Position numbers and translations under genes: made by a program
Assembly: GCA_020466095.1 (NCBI GenBank)
Contig: CM035806.1
Span: forward strand, 126,536,393 to 126,600,392
Length of the DNA: 64,000 bases
Direction of reading: 5' to 3'
Origin: Chlorops oryzae
Taxonomy: Eukaryota > Arthropoda > Insecta > Diptera > Chloropidae
Shown here: piece after piece, positions 23,516 through 35,855 of the stretch
Layout of the letters: each line of letters begins with the position of its first letter
How positions within the stretch are numbered: the stretch's first letter is position 1
Notes under the pieces: model-generated
Told to the model about the DNA's origin: nothing
Seen by the model: only the letters and a program-made list of their open reading frames with translations
The model's database searches: none

Positions 23516-24319
23516 GCGACCTTTTTGATAAATCTTTTAAATCAAAAGAAACCTAGGGAAAAAACCATTGATAGCCCTAATTCTCTCGACGACCCGGGTA
23601 TCGATTTTATGTACTGAACTATTTAAAGAGGGCACTAGAAACAGCTGTTTTTGGCCCGGCAGTCCTCATTGTTTTTTGTGATTTTTTTACTTTGATTTGA
23701 GGTTGGCTTATGAGTTTGAAGTGAACACCTGAAGACTCGCAACAATCTCATCAGCTATTTGCAATGATTTTACAAAGTAAAAGTGCATCTTTTTTTAATG
23801 TGTTGATTTGTGTGTATGTGTGTGTGTTGACAAGCTTTTCTCGGTCGTCATGAAACGATTTTATTTCACCTAGTTGTAAGCATTATTGTTGGAATTTTAA
23901 CATGGACAATATATTGGCGATTAATTGAATTTGTAGAATTCCATTGCTGAAATGGCATTCTTTTGTTGTTTCGTTCCTTTGTTGGTCAATCGTAAATGCA
24001 GCTCATTATTTATCATCGTTGAGAAGACACAAACGAATGCTTTCATTGAGGCGTCGCAATCAACAGAGTCAACAGTCATCGCCATCGTCAACGTCGTCAT
24101 CAACGTCATCATCACCATCAAAATTGGCTGGGCTGTCAATCTCGTCAATCTCGAAACGGAAAATTATTTCACTTTTTAATTATCATAAATATCTAAGTAT
24201 ATTCGTATCTCTAGTTTTTTCGTATCGTTTCGTTTCTCTGTAAAAAAAAACCGTCAAGATAGTTTCATTGATGCCTTCTGGTGTCTATCTTCCTTAATAT
24301 TGTATATATATACATATAC

Positions 24320-24357
<38 letters not shown>

Positions 24358-25754
24358 ATATATCTCCCCGTTCGTCAGTCTCTGGTCGAAGTGTAGAAGA
24401 ATATATGTATATCGAATGGAATGGTGATCGTCACGTCAAAATTGGAAACTTGCGACTCTTTACACTCTGTTTTGCTTTGGATCTGACTCATGCTGTGCTA
24501 TGACATTTTGACAGTTCCAATTGGTCTTGTTGATGTTGTTGCGTTATTTTTTGTTGCCGTTGTTATTATTAGGTTTTTCTTGTGCAAATATGGTAGCATA
24601 TCCGGCGATATGAGTGCAAAAGTACAACAGGAGTTTGCATGTTTCTTTTTTTAATGCCTGAATTATGTGCTTTTTCAAATGATGAGTAACACTTTTACGC
24701 CGGTATATTGCGTGCTTTGAATGCCTAATTACGCCGGTACTCGTTACAGCAAGCCAAAAGGCATTCGATGAAAAATCAACACCAACAGCAACAGCTGTTA
24801 AGCTCGCAACCTTAACAGCATTTCACAATCAAATTTTTCAAAGGAAACTTGCAAGGCGGTAATGATAAGCAATTATTTACTTAATTTCCTTTCTTTTTTA
24901 CATAATTTATTTTTCTTTCATTAACTCAAGTTCAATGGCTTTTCAATAAAATTATTTAATCAATTTCTAAAGAAAAAAGATTAAAATGGATTTTTGAGTC
25001 ACCGAGGGAAAAGTTACTTCAAAAGGTTGGCCACACTTAACCCTGCTGTTACCTTAAGAAAGTTGCACAAAATGCTTTAGAAAACATTTGATCCGGCGTC
25101 CGAAGAGGGAGTCGCATGGGTTACTCTCTTACCCCTAAGTATAAGCAAATTGTGCTTTTTTCGATATGTTTAAGTTTTGCGATGGTCACACAAATGAATT
25201 CTTCCGTCATATGTATAAATTGATAACGTCAACCGATTTTAATGATTATAGTCGAAATTTTAATTTTTTTAGGGCATGTCTATTTTGCAGTCCGCTGAAA
25301 GAAGCAACCTAAAATTGAATTTATAAAAAATGGTAGTAATAATTTGACGTTAATAAATCATTTCAAAAAGCAATCCAATATTTTTCGTACTGGGCTCGTT
25401 GAAAAGGTTATTTCATATATTTTTCAGATCTGCATAACAAATATTTGTATTCTTCTTTTTGTGGAAAATAAGGACTCCCAGGAGGAAGTATCTTTTTTAT
25501 ATCCGATATTTTCGACTTTGAGTAGCTCAGATCCGCACAATATTAACTGATTTTGTTGTTTTATATCTTAAAAGAAAGGTGAGTCTGTTCTCTATAAACT
25601 GGCATAAATCCGGATCGAAAAAATATGTCTTGCGTACAAAATTTTGATGAAACTAGCGCAACCCAGGTTTTTCCCCATACAAATCGCTTTCCCGATTTCA
25701 AGGCAGATGAGCGACCTCTAAAACTTAATCAATCCCGATAAAACTTCATATATA
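23516..25754. other. no gene seen; contains (TA)n at 24302-24362
   Basis: AT-rich spacer. TCATCA-rich low-complexity stretch at about 24070-24120. No coding signature. Confidence 0.4.
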
Positions 25755-27042
25755 TTAGGTGTAGTAAAAAGAAATCCATTATTTTTCCAATAGATGGCGT
25801 TATTTATCTGCATCTCGCGTTGTATAAGTCCGATCGTGTTCCGCTAGGGGGCATTAGAAAGATGACAGTTCCTACTAAAAAAGCTTTTTTGACACTTTTT
25901 TGATTGATTGATTCCGTTTTGTTTGAGAGCTTGTCAAAGAAGGACATCAGCAAAGAGAAAATTCGCTACATTTTACAGTTTTTCTTCGATAAGGGAGAAA
26001 ACGCAAGCCAGGCGGCTGAAAATGTGAATAGCGTTTATGGACCTGATACTGTAACAGCCAATCATGCGCAATTTTGGTTTCGTCGATTCCGTTCCGGTAA
26101 CTTCGATGTCAAGGATGCACCACGCACTGGAAGGCCAATTGTCGAAAATGTCGATAAAATCATGGAAATTATCGAGTCCGACCGTCATGTTAGCACTGTT
26201 TCGATTGCAAAAGAGCTAAAGATTGCACAAAAAACCGTTTGGAACCATTTGAATAAGGCTGGATACACAAAGAAGCTCGATGTATGGGTGCCACACGAGT
26301 TAACGCAAAAAAACCTCATAGACCGAATTTCCATCTGCGAATCGCTGCTGAACCGCAACAAAATCGACCCATTTCTGAAGCGGTTGGTGACTGGTGATGT
26401 AAAGTGTGTCACTTACGACAACGTCAAGCGAAAATGGTCGTGGTCGAAACACGGTGAACCGGCGGAAACGGTGGCCAAGCCAGGATTGACGGCCAGGAAG
26501 GTTTTGCTATGTGTTTGGTGGGATTGGCAGGGAATTATCTACTATGAGCTGCTCCCATACGGCAAATCTCTTAACTCAGAACTCTACTGTCAACAATTGG
26601 ACCGTCTGAAGGAAGCAATCGCCCATAAGCGGCCAGCTTTGGCCAATAGGAGAGGAATTGTGTTCCATCATGACAACGCCAGGCCACACACATCGATAGT
26701 GACTCGCCAGAAGCTCCGGGAGTTTGGTTAGGAGGTTCTTCTGCATCCACCTTATAGTCCGGACCTGGCACCAAGTGATTACCATCTGTTCCTGTCCATG
26801 GCGAACAATTTTGCTGGTGAAACATTCGCTTCAAGAGAGGCTTCTGAAATTCGACTGTCTCAATTTTTTGCTAATAGGAACGAGGGCTTCTATGAGAGAG
26901 GCATAATGAAATTACCTTTAAAATGGCAACAAGTTATCGAACAAAACGGCGCATATTTGACCTAAATCGGGTCATTCTAACTATCTTAAATAAAGCCCTC
27001 AATTTAATACAAAAATAATGGATTTCTTTTTACTACACCTAA
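25755..27042 (+). mobile_element. mariner element, 1288 bp, complete ends
   Basis: Inverted ends TTAGGTGTAGTAAAAAGAAA with their exact reverse complement at the right, extending to about 33 bp, flanked by TA (25753-25754, 27043-27044). One transposase frame lies inside. The length fits a full-size mariner. Confidence 0.95.
25904..26965 (+). pseudogene. mariner DD34D transposase with one nonsense codon
   Basis: Cut-and-paste transposase of the Tc1/mariner superfamily. The frame runs 354 codons from a non-ATG position. An N-terminal helix-turn-helix region (KEKIRYILQFFFDKGENASQ; SIAKELKIAQKTVWNHL) leads to the WVPHELT linker. The catalytic aspartates are at about residues 165 (TGD), 257 (HHDN) and 292 (SPDLAPSD), giving the 34-residue mariner spacing. 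Three lesions are visible. TGG is changed to TAG at 26729-26731. The usual 'TGDEKW' reads TGDVKC. No in-frame ATG exists near the start, so the initiator codon may be lost. Subfamily not assigned; it is unlike Himar1 (irritans) and Hsmar1 (cecropia). Confidence 0.93.
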
Positions 27043-27586
27043 TATCATTTTTAGAACCATTTCAACATTTTGAGACTATGGCACGTTGAATTTTCGAACA
27101 AACAATTTTCCCCATATATTGAGCGGCCACTCTAGTGAACATACATATTCCCAAAATAATCGAAGGCCAACGTTAAATAAAATCAGAAAGACATAGTTTA
27201 ATCACTTTTTAAATCATAACGTTATAGGCCGTTTACATATGCCGTTTTATTCGCGTTTTAGCAACTTTGCCCGTTTTAGCACTAAAACAATTTAGATTTT
27301 TCCCGTTTTATCATACAAAACTAAAACAAGCAAATTACCTGTTTTAATTTAAAACACGTAGCTAAACAAATCCTGCTTATAACTGATAAAAATATCGAAA
27401 TTCGAGTGTCATCACTATAAAAATGCAAAACATATGGTCATTGAAATTTCCAATTTGAAAATTGTGAGGTTGTTTCCACAACCAATGTAGAAAACGAACG
27501 CAATTTCAATAAACGCTTCTTTTCTAAATAAGGTACAATATTCACTCATATTTGACGTGTTGAGTAAACAAAAGATAAACACAAAA
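27043..27586. other. no gene seen
   Basis: AT-rich. A patch at 27240-27360 repeats GTTTTA/TAAAAC-type words, possibly an unrecognised repeat. Confidence 0.4.
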
Positions 27587-28322
27587 CTAGTAAGGGTGTT
27601 ATAGTCAGGCGAGCCTGACAATAAAATACCCAACACAGACATATGTTTAAATAATTTTTGAACCACGCCCAAAAACAGGACCACTAAGTAACAATAATCA
27701 AGAGGTTTTTAAGGCCATTAGGGGCCCCATGTCCCGACGTTTGTTAAATTTCTTTATGAAACCTGCCCCTTTTCCACGCCCACTTTTCCAATTTTTTTGC
27801 AATCTAATCGGAGGCTTAAATATACGCTCAAATCCTAAGATTCATTGAAATATTTCGAAAAAGTCCGATTTTGGGGCAGTTTTGAGATTTTTGTGACAGA
27901 CCCTAGTACCGGAGCTACCCTTAATAATGGACCGACGAAGGAAATTTTTTTTGAGGACGTTTATGGCTACAAAGGAAGCATTTAAAGCAGTTTTTGGGAT
28001 TTGCATAACAGACCCTAGTACTGGAGGTACCCCTAAAAATGGTCCGATCGGGTCCATTCTCGAACTTGTTCTTACTCATGCCCCCGTTAGCACGCATGCC
28101 AAATTTCTTTAAGATAGCTCAACTCCTTCGATAAGATAACTGTATACAGACAGACAGACAGACGGATAGACAGACATACGGACGAACATGTCTAAATCGA
28201 ATCTCCTGGTGACGCTGATCATTTCTATATATATTTTGTATGGTCTATCTCGACTGGTTCTGGGTGTTACACACAACCACACAAGCGCAATATACCCTCG
28301 ACACAGTGTGTCGGGTATTATA
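27587..28322 (-). mobile_element. DINE family B, copy B2
   Basis: It starts AGTAAGGGTGTTATAGTCAG with the hairpin GTCAGGCGAGCCTGAC. It carries ACGCCCA blocks and 'ACAGACCCTAGTACYGGAG' repeats, a CAGACAGACAGAC block, and ends in the GACACAGTGTGTCGGGTAT hairpin. Non-coding. Confidence 0.85.
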
Positions 28323-28676
28323 ACCAAAATTAAAAACGACAGCACTGATTCAGCGTTATTGCTAGGGTTGATAATAACACTTAAACTGGCCAAACTTCCA
28401 AACTTCCAAAATAAGCACAGAAAAAAAATTCCAAGAACTATCGTTGAACACCTACCTGAGCACTATCCGAGCACAAAATTCCCGCTAAAGGTGGCCCATT
28501 TGGGCGAGCTGCCTTAATTCGGCTCGTTTAATCACAGATTTTCACTTTCATCATCCTAAATGGCAGCTCGTACTTAAATGTCCCATATCAGGCACTTAAA
28601 TAGAGTTTATGCAGCCCTGTGCATTCCTAATGGAAACAGCTGATTAAAGAAGAAAAATTTTCTATATGAAGAGTTA
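28323..28676. other. no gene seen
   Basis: Spacer between DINE B2 and the next MITE. The frame at 28188-28517 mostly reads DINE sequence. Confidence 0.4.
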
Positions 28677-28896
28677 CCCAGCAAACATTTACCATATTTA
28701 AATATATCAAACAGTTTTCGCTTATTCTATTTTAGTTGGACTTTTGAACTTCTTGAAATTTTACGTTTCTCAGACACATTTGCGAATGCTTGAAAATTTT
28801 ACAGAACACAAATGTTCGGAAGGAATTTGGAAAGCTACTTGGAAACAAATTAGTAGAAAGCACGTTTGTAAAAAGTTTATGGAAATGCTTGCTGGG
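28677..28896. mobile_element. CCCAGCAAACATTT MITE, 220 bp
   Basis: Ends CCCAGCAAACATTTACC and, read inward, CCCAGCAAGCATTTCC, flanked by TA (28675-28676, 28897-28898). The right arm 'TTTGTAAAAAGTTTATG' is homologous to the right arm of the 851-bp element at 40827-41677. TTTGGAAA-type subterminal words are shared too. Confidence 0.8.
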
Positions 28897-30304
28897 TATT
28901 TTCATTGACGTTTTTCATGAATTTATTTTGCTTGTAATCAGCTGATAATGACGGTGTTGCACTAAAAATAAAAGGTGCTGCCGTACTTCCGCGTTATTGA
29001 ATTTTGGATTTGGTGAAATAGGATGAAAATTAAATCCGTAGTTAAATGCCAATGGGTGATTAAAATTAAATGCCTTTGGTGAAATTGGCTCTTAGAAAGA
29101 GTTTGGATCTTGGATCGCTTTTGTTTGACCTTTTCTTTATTTGAAAATGTGAAAAAAGTACCAAAAAGTGTTTAAAACTTTTCATTTGAGACATTTTAGA
29201 AATTGTCCTTTTTTAGCCACATTAGGAACCCCATGTCTTAATAAGGCCCAATGCTGATTGCTCTCAAAAACGTGCGAAAAAATGAAATAAAATATGTATA
29301 TAACACAATGCTACAGCGTTTCTGCCCTTTTTGTCTATTGGTTATTTTATGTAAGCTTAGGGCTCCCTCATTCCAAAAAGGTCCATGGTTTGATGAATTT
29401 AAGTAGCGTTTCCGAGATATGGCCCAAAATGTGAAAAAAGTCAAATTTCTCTACTTTGCCCCATATTTCGGGCCATAATTCAATTACCGTATAAAATAGC
29501 CAACTAGATAGACATAATACGGAAAGGTGAACACCGTACGCAAATTTTAAGTGCTTAAACACCACCCAACGACTCGAATTGTGGCTTCTATGAGGTAAGA
29601 AGGGTCATTTTTCGCTCATATTTATCGCTACTTTCACTTACTCGCTCAGTGGGGCCTTTCAGAAAGCCCGGGCCTGGGGGAAATGCCCCTTTTCCACCCC
29701 GCTCTCTACAGGCCTCAGTATGTGCAACTAAAATTTATTAAAAAATATTATGACTCTGAATATCTAGCAGAAGAGTTGCCGTCAAAGAGAGAGTTCTTCG
29801 AAGGGCGCCATTTCATTTCATTATGACTTGACACTAAAAGAGTGCGATCACAAAAGGTCTATCTTAAGAGCACAATCAGGGAAATAACCTGGAAATTTTA
29901 GAGCGATTAGCTCTGATACATTTGAGACTAAGTAGTCGACGAGCTTTAAAAGAGCAGTAAAAATCTCTGCCGGGATGTACATAAATAATCAAAACAGCTT
30001 CAATAAGCTAAAATAGAATTTAAAACGCAGGGTTGCACTCCATAATTTTTCCTTATTTTCCCATAGCTAGTGTGATATTTCAAAAGCGTCTCGTCGCTTA
30101 CAATTTGAACAAAGCATTCACTTCAGTTGCCATTTACCTACATATAGTATATGCTACGCGCTTATTTGGTTTACATGATTGGGCGCCACCGTTGCCATCA
30201 ATGTCTGCCTTCCAAATTGTGCATTGATTATAACTTTTATTTTCCAAACGAAAAAGAAAGAGAAACAAAAGCCAAAAATGAAGAAGAAAATAAACAAATA
30301 GAAA
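28897..30304. other. no gene seen
   Basis: AT-rich spacer. Short frames only. Confidence 0.4.
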
Positions 30305-30894
30305 TAAGTAAGGGTGTTATAGTCAGGCGAGCCTGACAATAAAATACCCGACATAGACACACATGTTTAAATCATTTTTGAACCACGCCCAAAAAACAGG
30401 ACCACTAAGTAAGAATATTCAAGAGGTTTTGAAGGCCATTAGGAGCCCCATATACCGACTTTTGTAAAATTTCTTTATGAAAACCCCCTTTTTGCCACGC
30501 CCACTGTTCCATTTTTTTTTTTTGCAATTCTAATCGGAGGCTTAAATATACGGTCAAATTCTTAGTTTCATTGAAATAATTCGAAAAAGTCCGCTTTTGA
30601 GGCAGTTTTGGGATTTTTGTAACAGACCCTAGTACTGGAGGTACCCCTAAAAATGGTCCGATCGGGTCCATTCTCGAACTTGTTCTTACTCATGTCCTCG
30701 TGAGCACGCATACCAAATTTTGTCAAGATAGCTCAACTCCTTCGATAAGATAACTGTATACAGACAGACAGACGGACGGACATGTCTAAATCACATCTCC
30801 TGGTCACGCTGATCATTTCTATATATTCTTTGTATGGTTACACACAACCACACAAACGCAATATACCCTCGACACAGACTGTGTCGGGTATAAA
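30305..30894 (-). mobile_element. DINE family B, copy B3
   Basis: Same end hairpins as B2 (GTCAGGCGAGCCTGAC and GACACAGACTGTGTC), with an internal deletion. 'TTGTATGGTTACACACAACC' lacks the usual ~20 bp between the two halves. Confidence 0.85.
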
Positions 30895-32007
30895 AAGATA
30901 ACAACGAAAGGCACACAAAAAAGAGAAATACAAGTGCATTTTAGTAGTGGGAGTCTATGTGAATCACCTACGAGTGAGAGTGTTCCCCCCTCAATTATGA
31001 TGCCACCATCAGACTGCGGAAAATGCCGAGAAAGTCAGCCAACCGGCCGCCCCATTCACTCAACTACTCCACACCAACGCAGACCATACGATTCCGCTCG
31101 ATTCAGCAGCATTCCACTCGAATCGACTCGCAATTCGATTCGGCGAGTCGCCCAATGACGAACGACAATTTGGCGCAGTGAAGACGTTTAATTTAAATTT
31201 AATTTGCCTCTTTACTGTCGTCGATTGCGGCAGTGGCGGCGGCGGCGCCCATCGTGCGCAGGCGCAACATCGATGCATGTTGTTGGTTATCGTTGGTTAA
31301 ATTCATTTGGAAATTGTTGTTGCACTTATTGCAAACTACTTTTATTTTAATGCGATAAATGCAAAGTAATAAAGAAAAAAGAAAAACACAATAACAACAA
31401 CAACAACAACCAGAAAAACAAAGAAAATAGCAAAAAGAAAATACACAGAAGACAGCAATGGAGTCAACGAAGTCATCGAAGCTATCGACATGAGGCGTGC
31501 AAACGACGCATTGCCAGACGTTTATGAGGAGAATAGGCATTCGGACAGCCGGCCTTTCACTCCACTCCACTGCAGGCCAGTCCTATCCCATATCGTCCCG
31601 TCCCGTCCAGTGCACTCCAATCGATTCGATACGATGTGGTCCGGGTGTACGGCATGTCATGTACGGACATGAAAAATGGTCAAAATTGCATTTGCTATTA
31701 AATAATAAATCGCATGTTTACCAATAAGCCACCAAAGGTGCTCAATTTCTGTCTAGAAAAACGATCAATAAAAACGAAAAATCAAATAAAAAGTAAGACG
31801 CCATAAAATAGAAAAATCCTTAGTTTTCTTTTCTTCTTTTCTTTGAAGTTTGGTATGACTTGCTACCTGTCGCAGCTTTTTCCGTTTTTGATAAGTTCAA
31901 CCTTTTGTCGTTTGCGCGAATTTCAAATTCATATTCATGAGCATTCATCAAAAATAACACCTGCACAGATCACAAAAACTCTCACTTGATAATTTTGTGT
32001 GCGTGTG

Positions 32008-32047
<40 letters not shown>

Positions 32048-32329
32048 TCATCACAACGTAATCACCATCTTCCGCTGTGAAACGTCTTTCTTTCTAATGC
32101 TCTGTAAGAAATTCGAACAGGAGTTTTCAAGGGGAAAGAAGTAATTAAATTGAAGATTTCAACGCAATAATTATTTATATATGTACATTAGTACCGACGA
32201 TCTTCAGAATCAGATTCGAAATCAAAACAGTTTTCGTTTTGGTGTTATAGCAACAGACTATTGCCGCCTTTACATCTGTTGGCAATTATGCAAAATTCAA
32301 AAAGCAACTCTGCCAACTGTAATGTAATG
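30895..32329. other. no gene seen; (GT)n at 31998-32041
   Basis: Mixed spacer with a GGCGGC-rich patch at about 31232-31248 and CAACAA runs at 31393-31410. Frames at 31199-31727 lack domains. Confidence 0.4.
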
Positions 32330-32652
32330 CTATGTTCTCGCTTTAGGGGTAAAGTTCTTAACCCGATACTTTAACTCAAAGCGTTCATGTGAGCTCCGAG
32401 CAAGTTAAGGTTTACTAACGTCATATGACCCAGCCGGAAAGTTCACTACTTCTGCACTATTTCCGAAGTGGTGAAAATTCATACTGCGGTTACTCGCATT
32501 ACTAACCCTAACTGTTATTGAAGTTTGTTGGGAGATGGCCGCTGTTTTCATAACATGCATGGGATAATGTCCGGCTAGTTTGAATTGAAATATATCTGAT
32601 ATACTATATCATCGAGAAATTGTAAATAAAAATTGAATTTGCTTTATTAGAA

Positions 32653-32820
32653 ATGTTTAAAGAATCTAAAAAAGCCAAAGGAATATTGGAAGCAATAATA
32701 TCAGAAGAGCATTGCAATGTCCGAAGGAACAAAAAAAGATTAATGGAGCTAATGGCGAAAGCGGCTACACAAAAAGTTCCACGACTTCCGATTAAAATTT
32801 TCGTATCCCAATGTACTTAA
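32653..32820 (+). CDS. small open frame, 55 codons, unknown
   Basis: ATG to TAA encodes a basic protein (MFKESKKAKGILEAIISEEH..., Lys/Arg-rich, predicted mostly helical). It lies inside a region with inverted-looking TTAACCCGRTA/GGGTTAA words at 32360 and 32965, so it may be the remnant of a transposon's second protein. I do not recognise the family. Confidence 0.3.
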   Translation: MFKESKKAKGILEAIISEEHCNVRRNKKRLMELMAKAATQKVPRLPIKIFVSQCT

Positions 32821-32992
32821 ATCCTTCACCACTAATTTTCTGCGCGTGAACCCTTCCTGTCAGTGTCGTATTAAATTTTTACCCGATTTTTGTATTCGGT
32901 GTTAGCAAATGTAACTAAAAATTTCAAATTCAACTCTGCGCTAAGCTCAAAGTGGAATGTTAACCCGGGTTTATTTTCGGGTTAAATGATTT

Positions 32993-33130
32993 TTATACCC
33001 GACACACTCTGTGTCGAGGGTATATTGCGTTTGTTGGGTTGTGTGTAACACCCAGAACCAGTCGAGATAGACCATACAAAATATATATAGAAATGATCGG
33101 CGTCACCAGGAGATTCGATTTAGACATGTC

Positions 33131-33165
<35 letters not shown>

Positions 33166-33861
33166 CTGTATACAGTTATCTTATCGAAGGAGTTGAGCTA
33201 TCCTGACAAAATTTGGTATGAGTGCTCACGGGGACATGAGTAAGAACAAGTTCGAGAATGGACCCGATCGGACCATTTTTAGGGGTACCTCCAGTAATAG
33301 GGTCTGTTATGAAAATCACAAAAACTGCTCTAAAACCTGAGTTTTTCAAGATATTTTGATGAAACTTGGTATTTGAACATGCTTAAAGGCAATTAATATG
33401 ATTTCAAAAAATTTGAAAAGTGGGCGTGGCATAAGGGCGTTTTTCGAAAATTGTCTCCTACACCCGAAATACAAATGGGACTTGAACGAAAGTTGGCACG
33501 TATGCTTCCTTGATAGCCAGTAACGTCCTCCCAGTTTTTTCGATAGAACCATTATTAAGGGTACCTCTAGTACTAGGGTCTGTCACAAAAATCCCAAAAA
33601 TGCCTCAAAAGCGGACTTTATTGAAATATTTCAATGAACCTTAGAATTCAAGCGTATATATAAGGGTCCGATTAGAATCTCAAAAAAATTGAAAAATTGG
33701 GCGTGGAAAATGGGCGGTTTTTATAAAGAAATTTAACAAAAGTCGGTATATGGGCCCAATATGTCCTTAAACACCTCTTGATATTAAAAATTATTCGAAC
33801 ATAAGTGTCTGTGTCGGGTATTCTATTGTCAGGCTCGCCTGACTATAACACCCTTACTTGT
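32993..33861 (+). mobile_element. DINE family B, copy B4 (longest uninterrupted, ~870 bp)
   Basis: It begins TTTATACCCGACACACTCTG with the hairpin partner GTGTCGAGGGTAT. Then come TAACACCCAGAACCAGTCGA, the core GAAATGATCGGCGTCACCAG, GACATGTCCGTCTGTCTG and two 'AGGGTCTGTYAYRAAAATC' blocks. It ends CAGGCTCGCCTGAC, then ACACCCTTACTTG. This is the reference copy for family B. Confidence 0.9.
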
Positions 33862-34722
33862 TTTTATATGCGTTTTGACATTTGTAACCATGGGTTTCGC
33901 CGACAGTTCAGTGACATATTTCTTGTTTCGTAAATTTTCCGAAGATGAATGAATCACTATATTAAATGAAAAATTATAATTTATAATTTGCGCAAAAATT
34001 AAAATGAACATAAAAATAAAAAAAAAATTGTTGCTCCAGAAGTTTTGGGTTCAAAATTTGCTTTGCTGTGCTCTCAAAGTACAGTGCTCCTCAGATATGA
34101 GCACCATACAAATTGTAAGCAAAGTTGTCGTTATAACCGAGGACACCTCAATTCAAATACAAACTAATAACAACAACAAAAGCACAATAGAAACACAACA
34201 CTAAAGAAAACTAACAGCATACAAATGAAAGAAAATGGAAAACGCCTCCAAAACAAACAAAAAATGTTTTTAAATGTGAAAAAAAGCTAAAATGTTATAT
34301 TAAAAAAAAAAAAATATACAAAAATATTTTCAAAAAACGTGCGCCGCATAATGAATTCATTCAGCTGGCTGTCCATGACCGCACTCAGCTGATGAGAAAG
34401 GCAATTGCATCTCTCAACGCTTACCGGATTGAAGTGCAATCTTCTCCGCCATGAAGCATTAAATAATAAAATAATGATAAAGTAAATAAAGTAAGGAGCG
34501 TAAGGCCACAGTCTGTGTCGTAAAGGTCACTGCGGTGGGGGTGCTCTCATGGCATGGCAGACGATGGCAGGAAGTTAAAAGCATTATCAGAGCTGAATAT
34601 GCAAAAAGATAGGTGAAAGAAAGACAGGAGAAGAGAGAAAGGTAGCGAGAGTGAGAGAGAGAGAGAGAGAGAGAATTAACGACTTCGTTTGGAAAAAAAT
34701 ATTCCGTTTTTTGTTTTTCTTT
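33862..34722. other. no gene seen
   Basis: AT-rich spacer with A-rich runs and GAGAGAG at about 34652-34672. Confidence 0.4.
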
Positions 34723-34906
34723 TTTATACCCGAAACACTCTGTGTCCAGGGTAAACAGTTAACTCTCTCTTAAGCGGACGCCTACGGGGCCGAAAAATAT
34801 GTCCGCTTACGAGGAAACTATTTTAGAAGCACTGGAGCATTCCCAAAGAGTGTCCGTTTAAGAGGAGTGTCCGCGTTTATGTGGTTGTCTGTAACACCCA
34901 GAACCT
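34723..34906 (+). mobile_element. DINE family B fragment B5, split by a pogo-like MITE
   Basis: TTTATACCCGAAACACTCTG...GGGTA (34723-34753) and TTTATGTGGTTGTCTGTAAC...CCAGAACC (34876-34906) are the two halves of the family B 5' end. It breaks off where the CCCAGCAG element begins. Confidence 0.75.
34754..34875 (+). mobile_element. pogo/Tigger-like MITE, copy 2
   Basis: AACAGTTAACTCTCTCTTAA then GCGGACGCCTACGGGGCCGA matches, in opposite orientation, the MITE at 3683-3804. It sits inside DINE B5. Confidence 0.6.
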
Positions 34907-35271
34907 CCCAGCAGTTATTTGTAACCGATGCGCATAGGGTAAAACAAAGGCTTACTATTTATGCATTCTAGAATCCATTATTTTTAACACGGAGATGTCC
35001 TAGCGAATGTAACGCATGCCTATTTGCATTACCAGTTATACGAAAAGTTATTGAAAGCTCTTGATTTTGTAATGCATTACTATTTGCATACTCAAGTAAT
35101 GCTATAGAGACATGTAACGCTTTGCTTTCGCAGTGGACACATTCGGGTACACATTACCTTTTCGATTACCTCTCCATGCAAGTTTATACAATTTACTTTG
35201 CATTACAATTTTGCATTTCATATATGAAAAAGCTAATACTTTGGTAATGCATTACCTAAATAGCTGCTGGG
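34907..35271. mobile_element. non-autonomous CCCAGCAG element, 365 bp
   Basis: Ends CCCAGCAGTTATTTG and, read inward, CCCAGCAGCTATTTAGG. Many GTAATGCA/TGCATTAC words lie throughout. The first ~170 bp are homologous to the reverse complement of the right end of the 8.5-kb element at 36750-45247 (shared 'TTAACACGGMGATGTCCTA' and 'TTTGCATTACCAGTT'). Flanking CT and AT do not match as a duplication. Confidence 0.8.
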
Positions 35272-35855
35272 ATGCTAATACCTTTCATAATTGGACATAA
35301 TTCGACAGACTTGAAACCTCCGAAGTCTCCAATTGAGTTCAAAGTTACATATACAAAATGTGCATTTAGCCTGTCCCAATTTTTAGTGCACTTTCGAAAA
35401 TGCTTATGCAGTATTCCTCGTATATACAGTCGTGTTCGAAATAATAAGAACAATCATTATAAATAAGATTGGAAACAGTCTCACAAGACTTTCCAAATGA
35501 AGTTTAAAAATATTTTTTTATTTTTTATAAAAATTCTTAGATATTCGGCTCTTAAAAATGAAAGTTACGACAGTCCGGAAGGTCTACATTTTTTCTTTAG
35601 GAGCAACTTTCGCGCTTGAACTCAAAAAACGCATGTTCGAAAAAATTCCAAAGATTTTTTGGTTTTGAAAACAAACAGTGAATAGTCGTGATTCGTTAGA
35701 AGTGCAATTAGCCTGCAAATACACCGGATTAAACAAAACGAAACGAAACCGAAACAAAACAAAAACAACCATTCTCCATTGTCCCTTATGAGAACACACA
35801 GGGATTAGTCATAAACGAAATCAAACGCAAAATTTTTGACTAGATAGGTAGGTAG

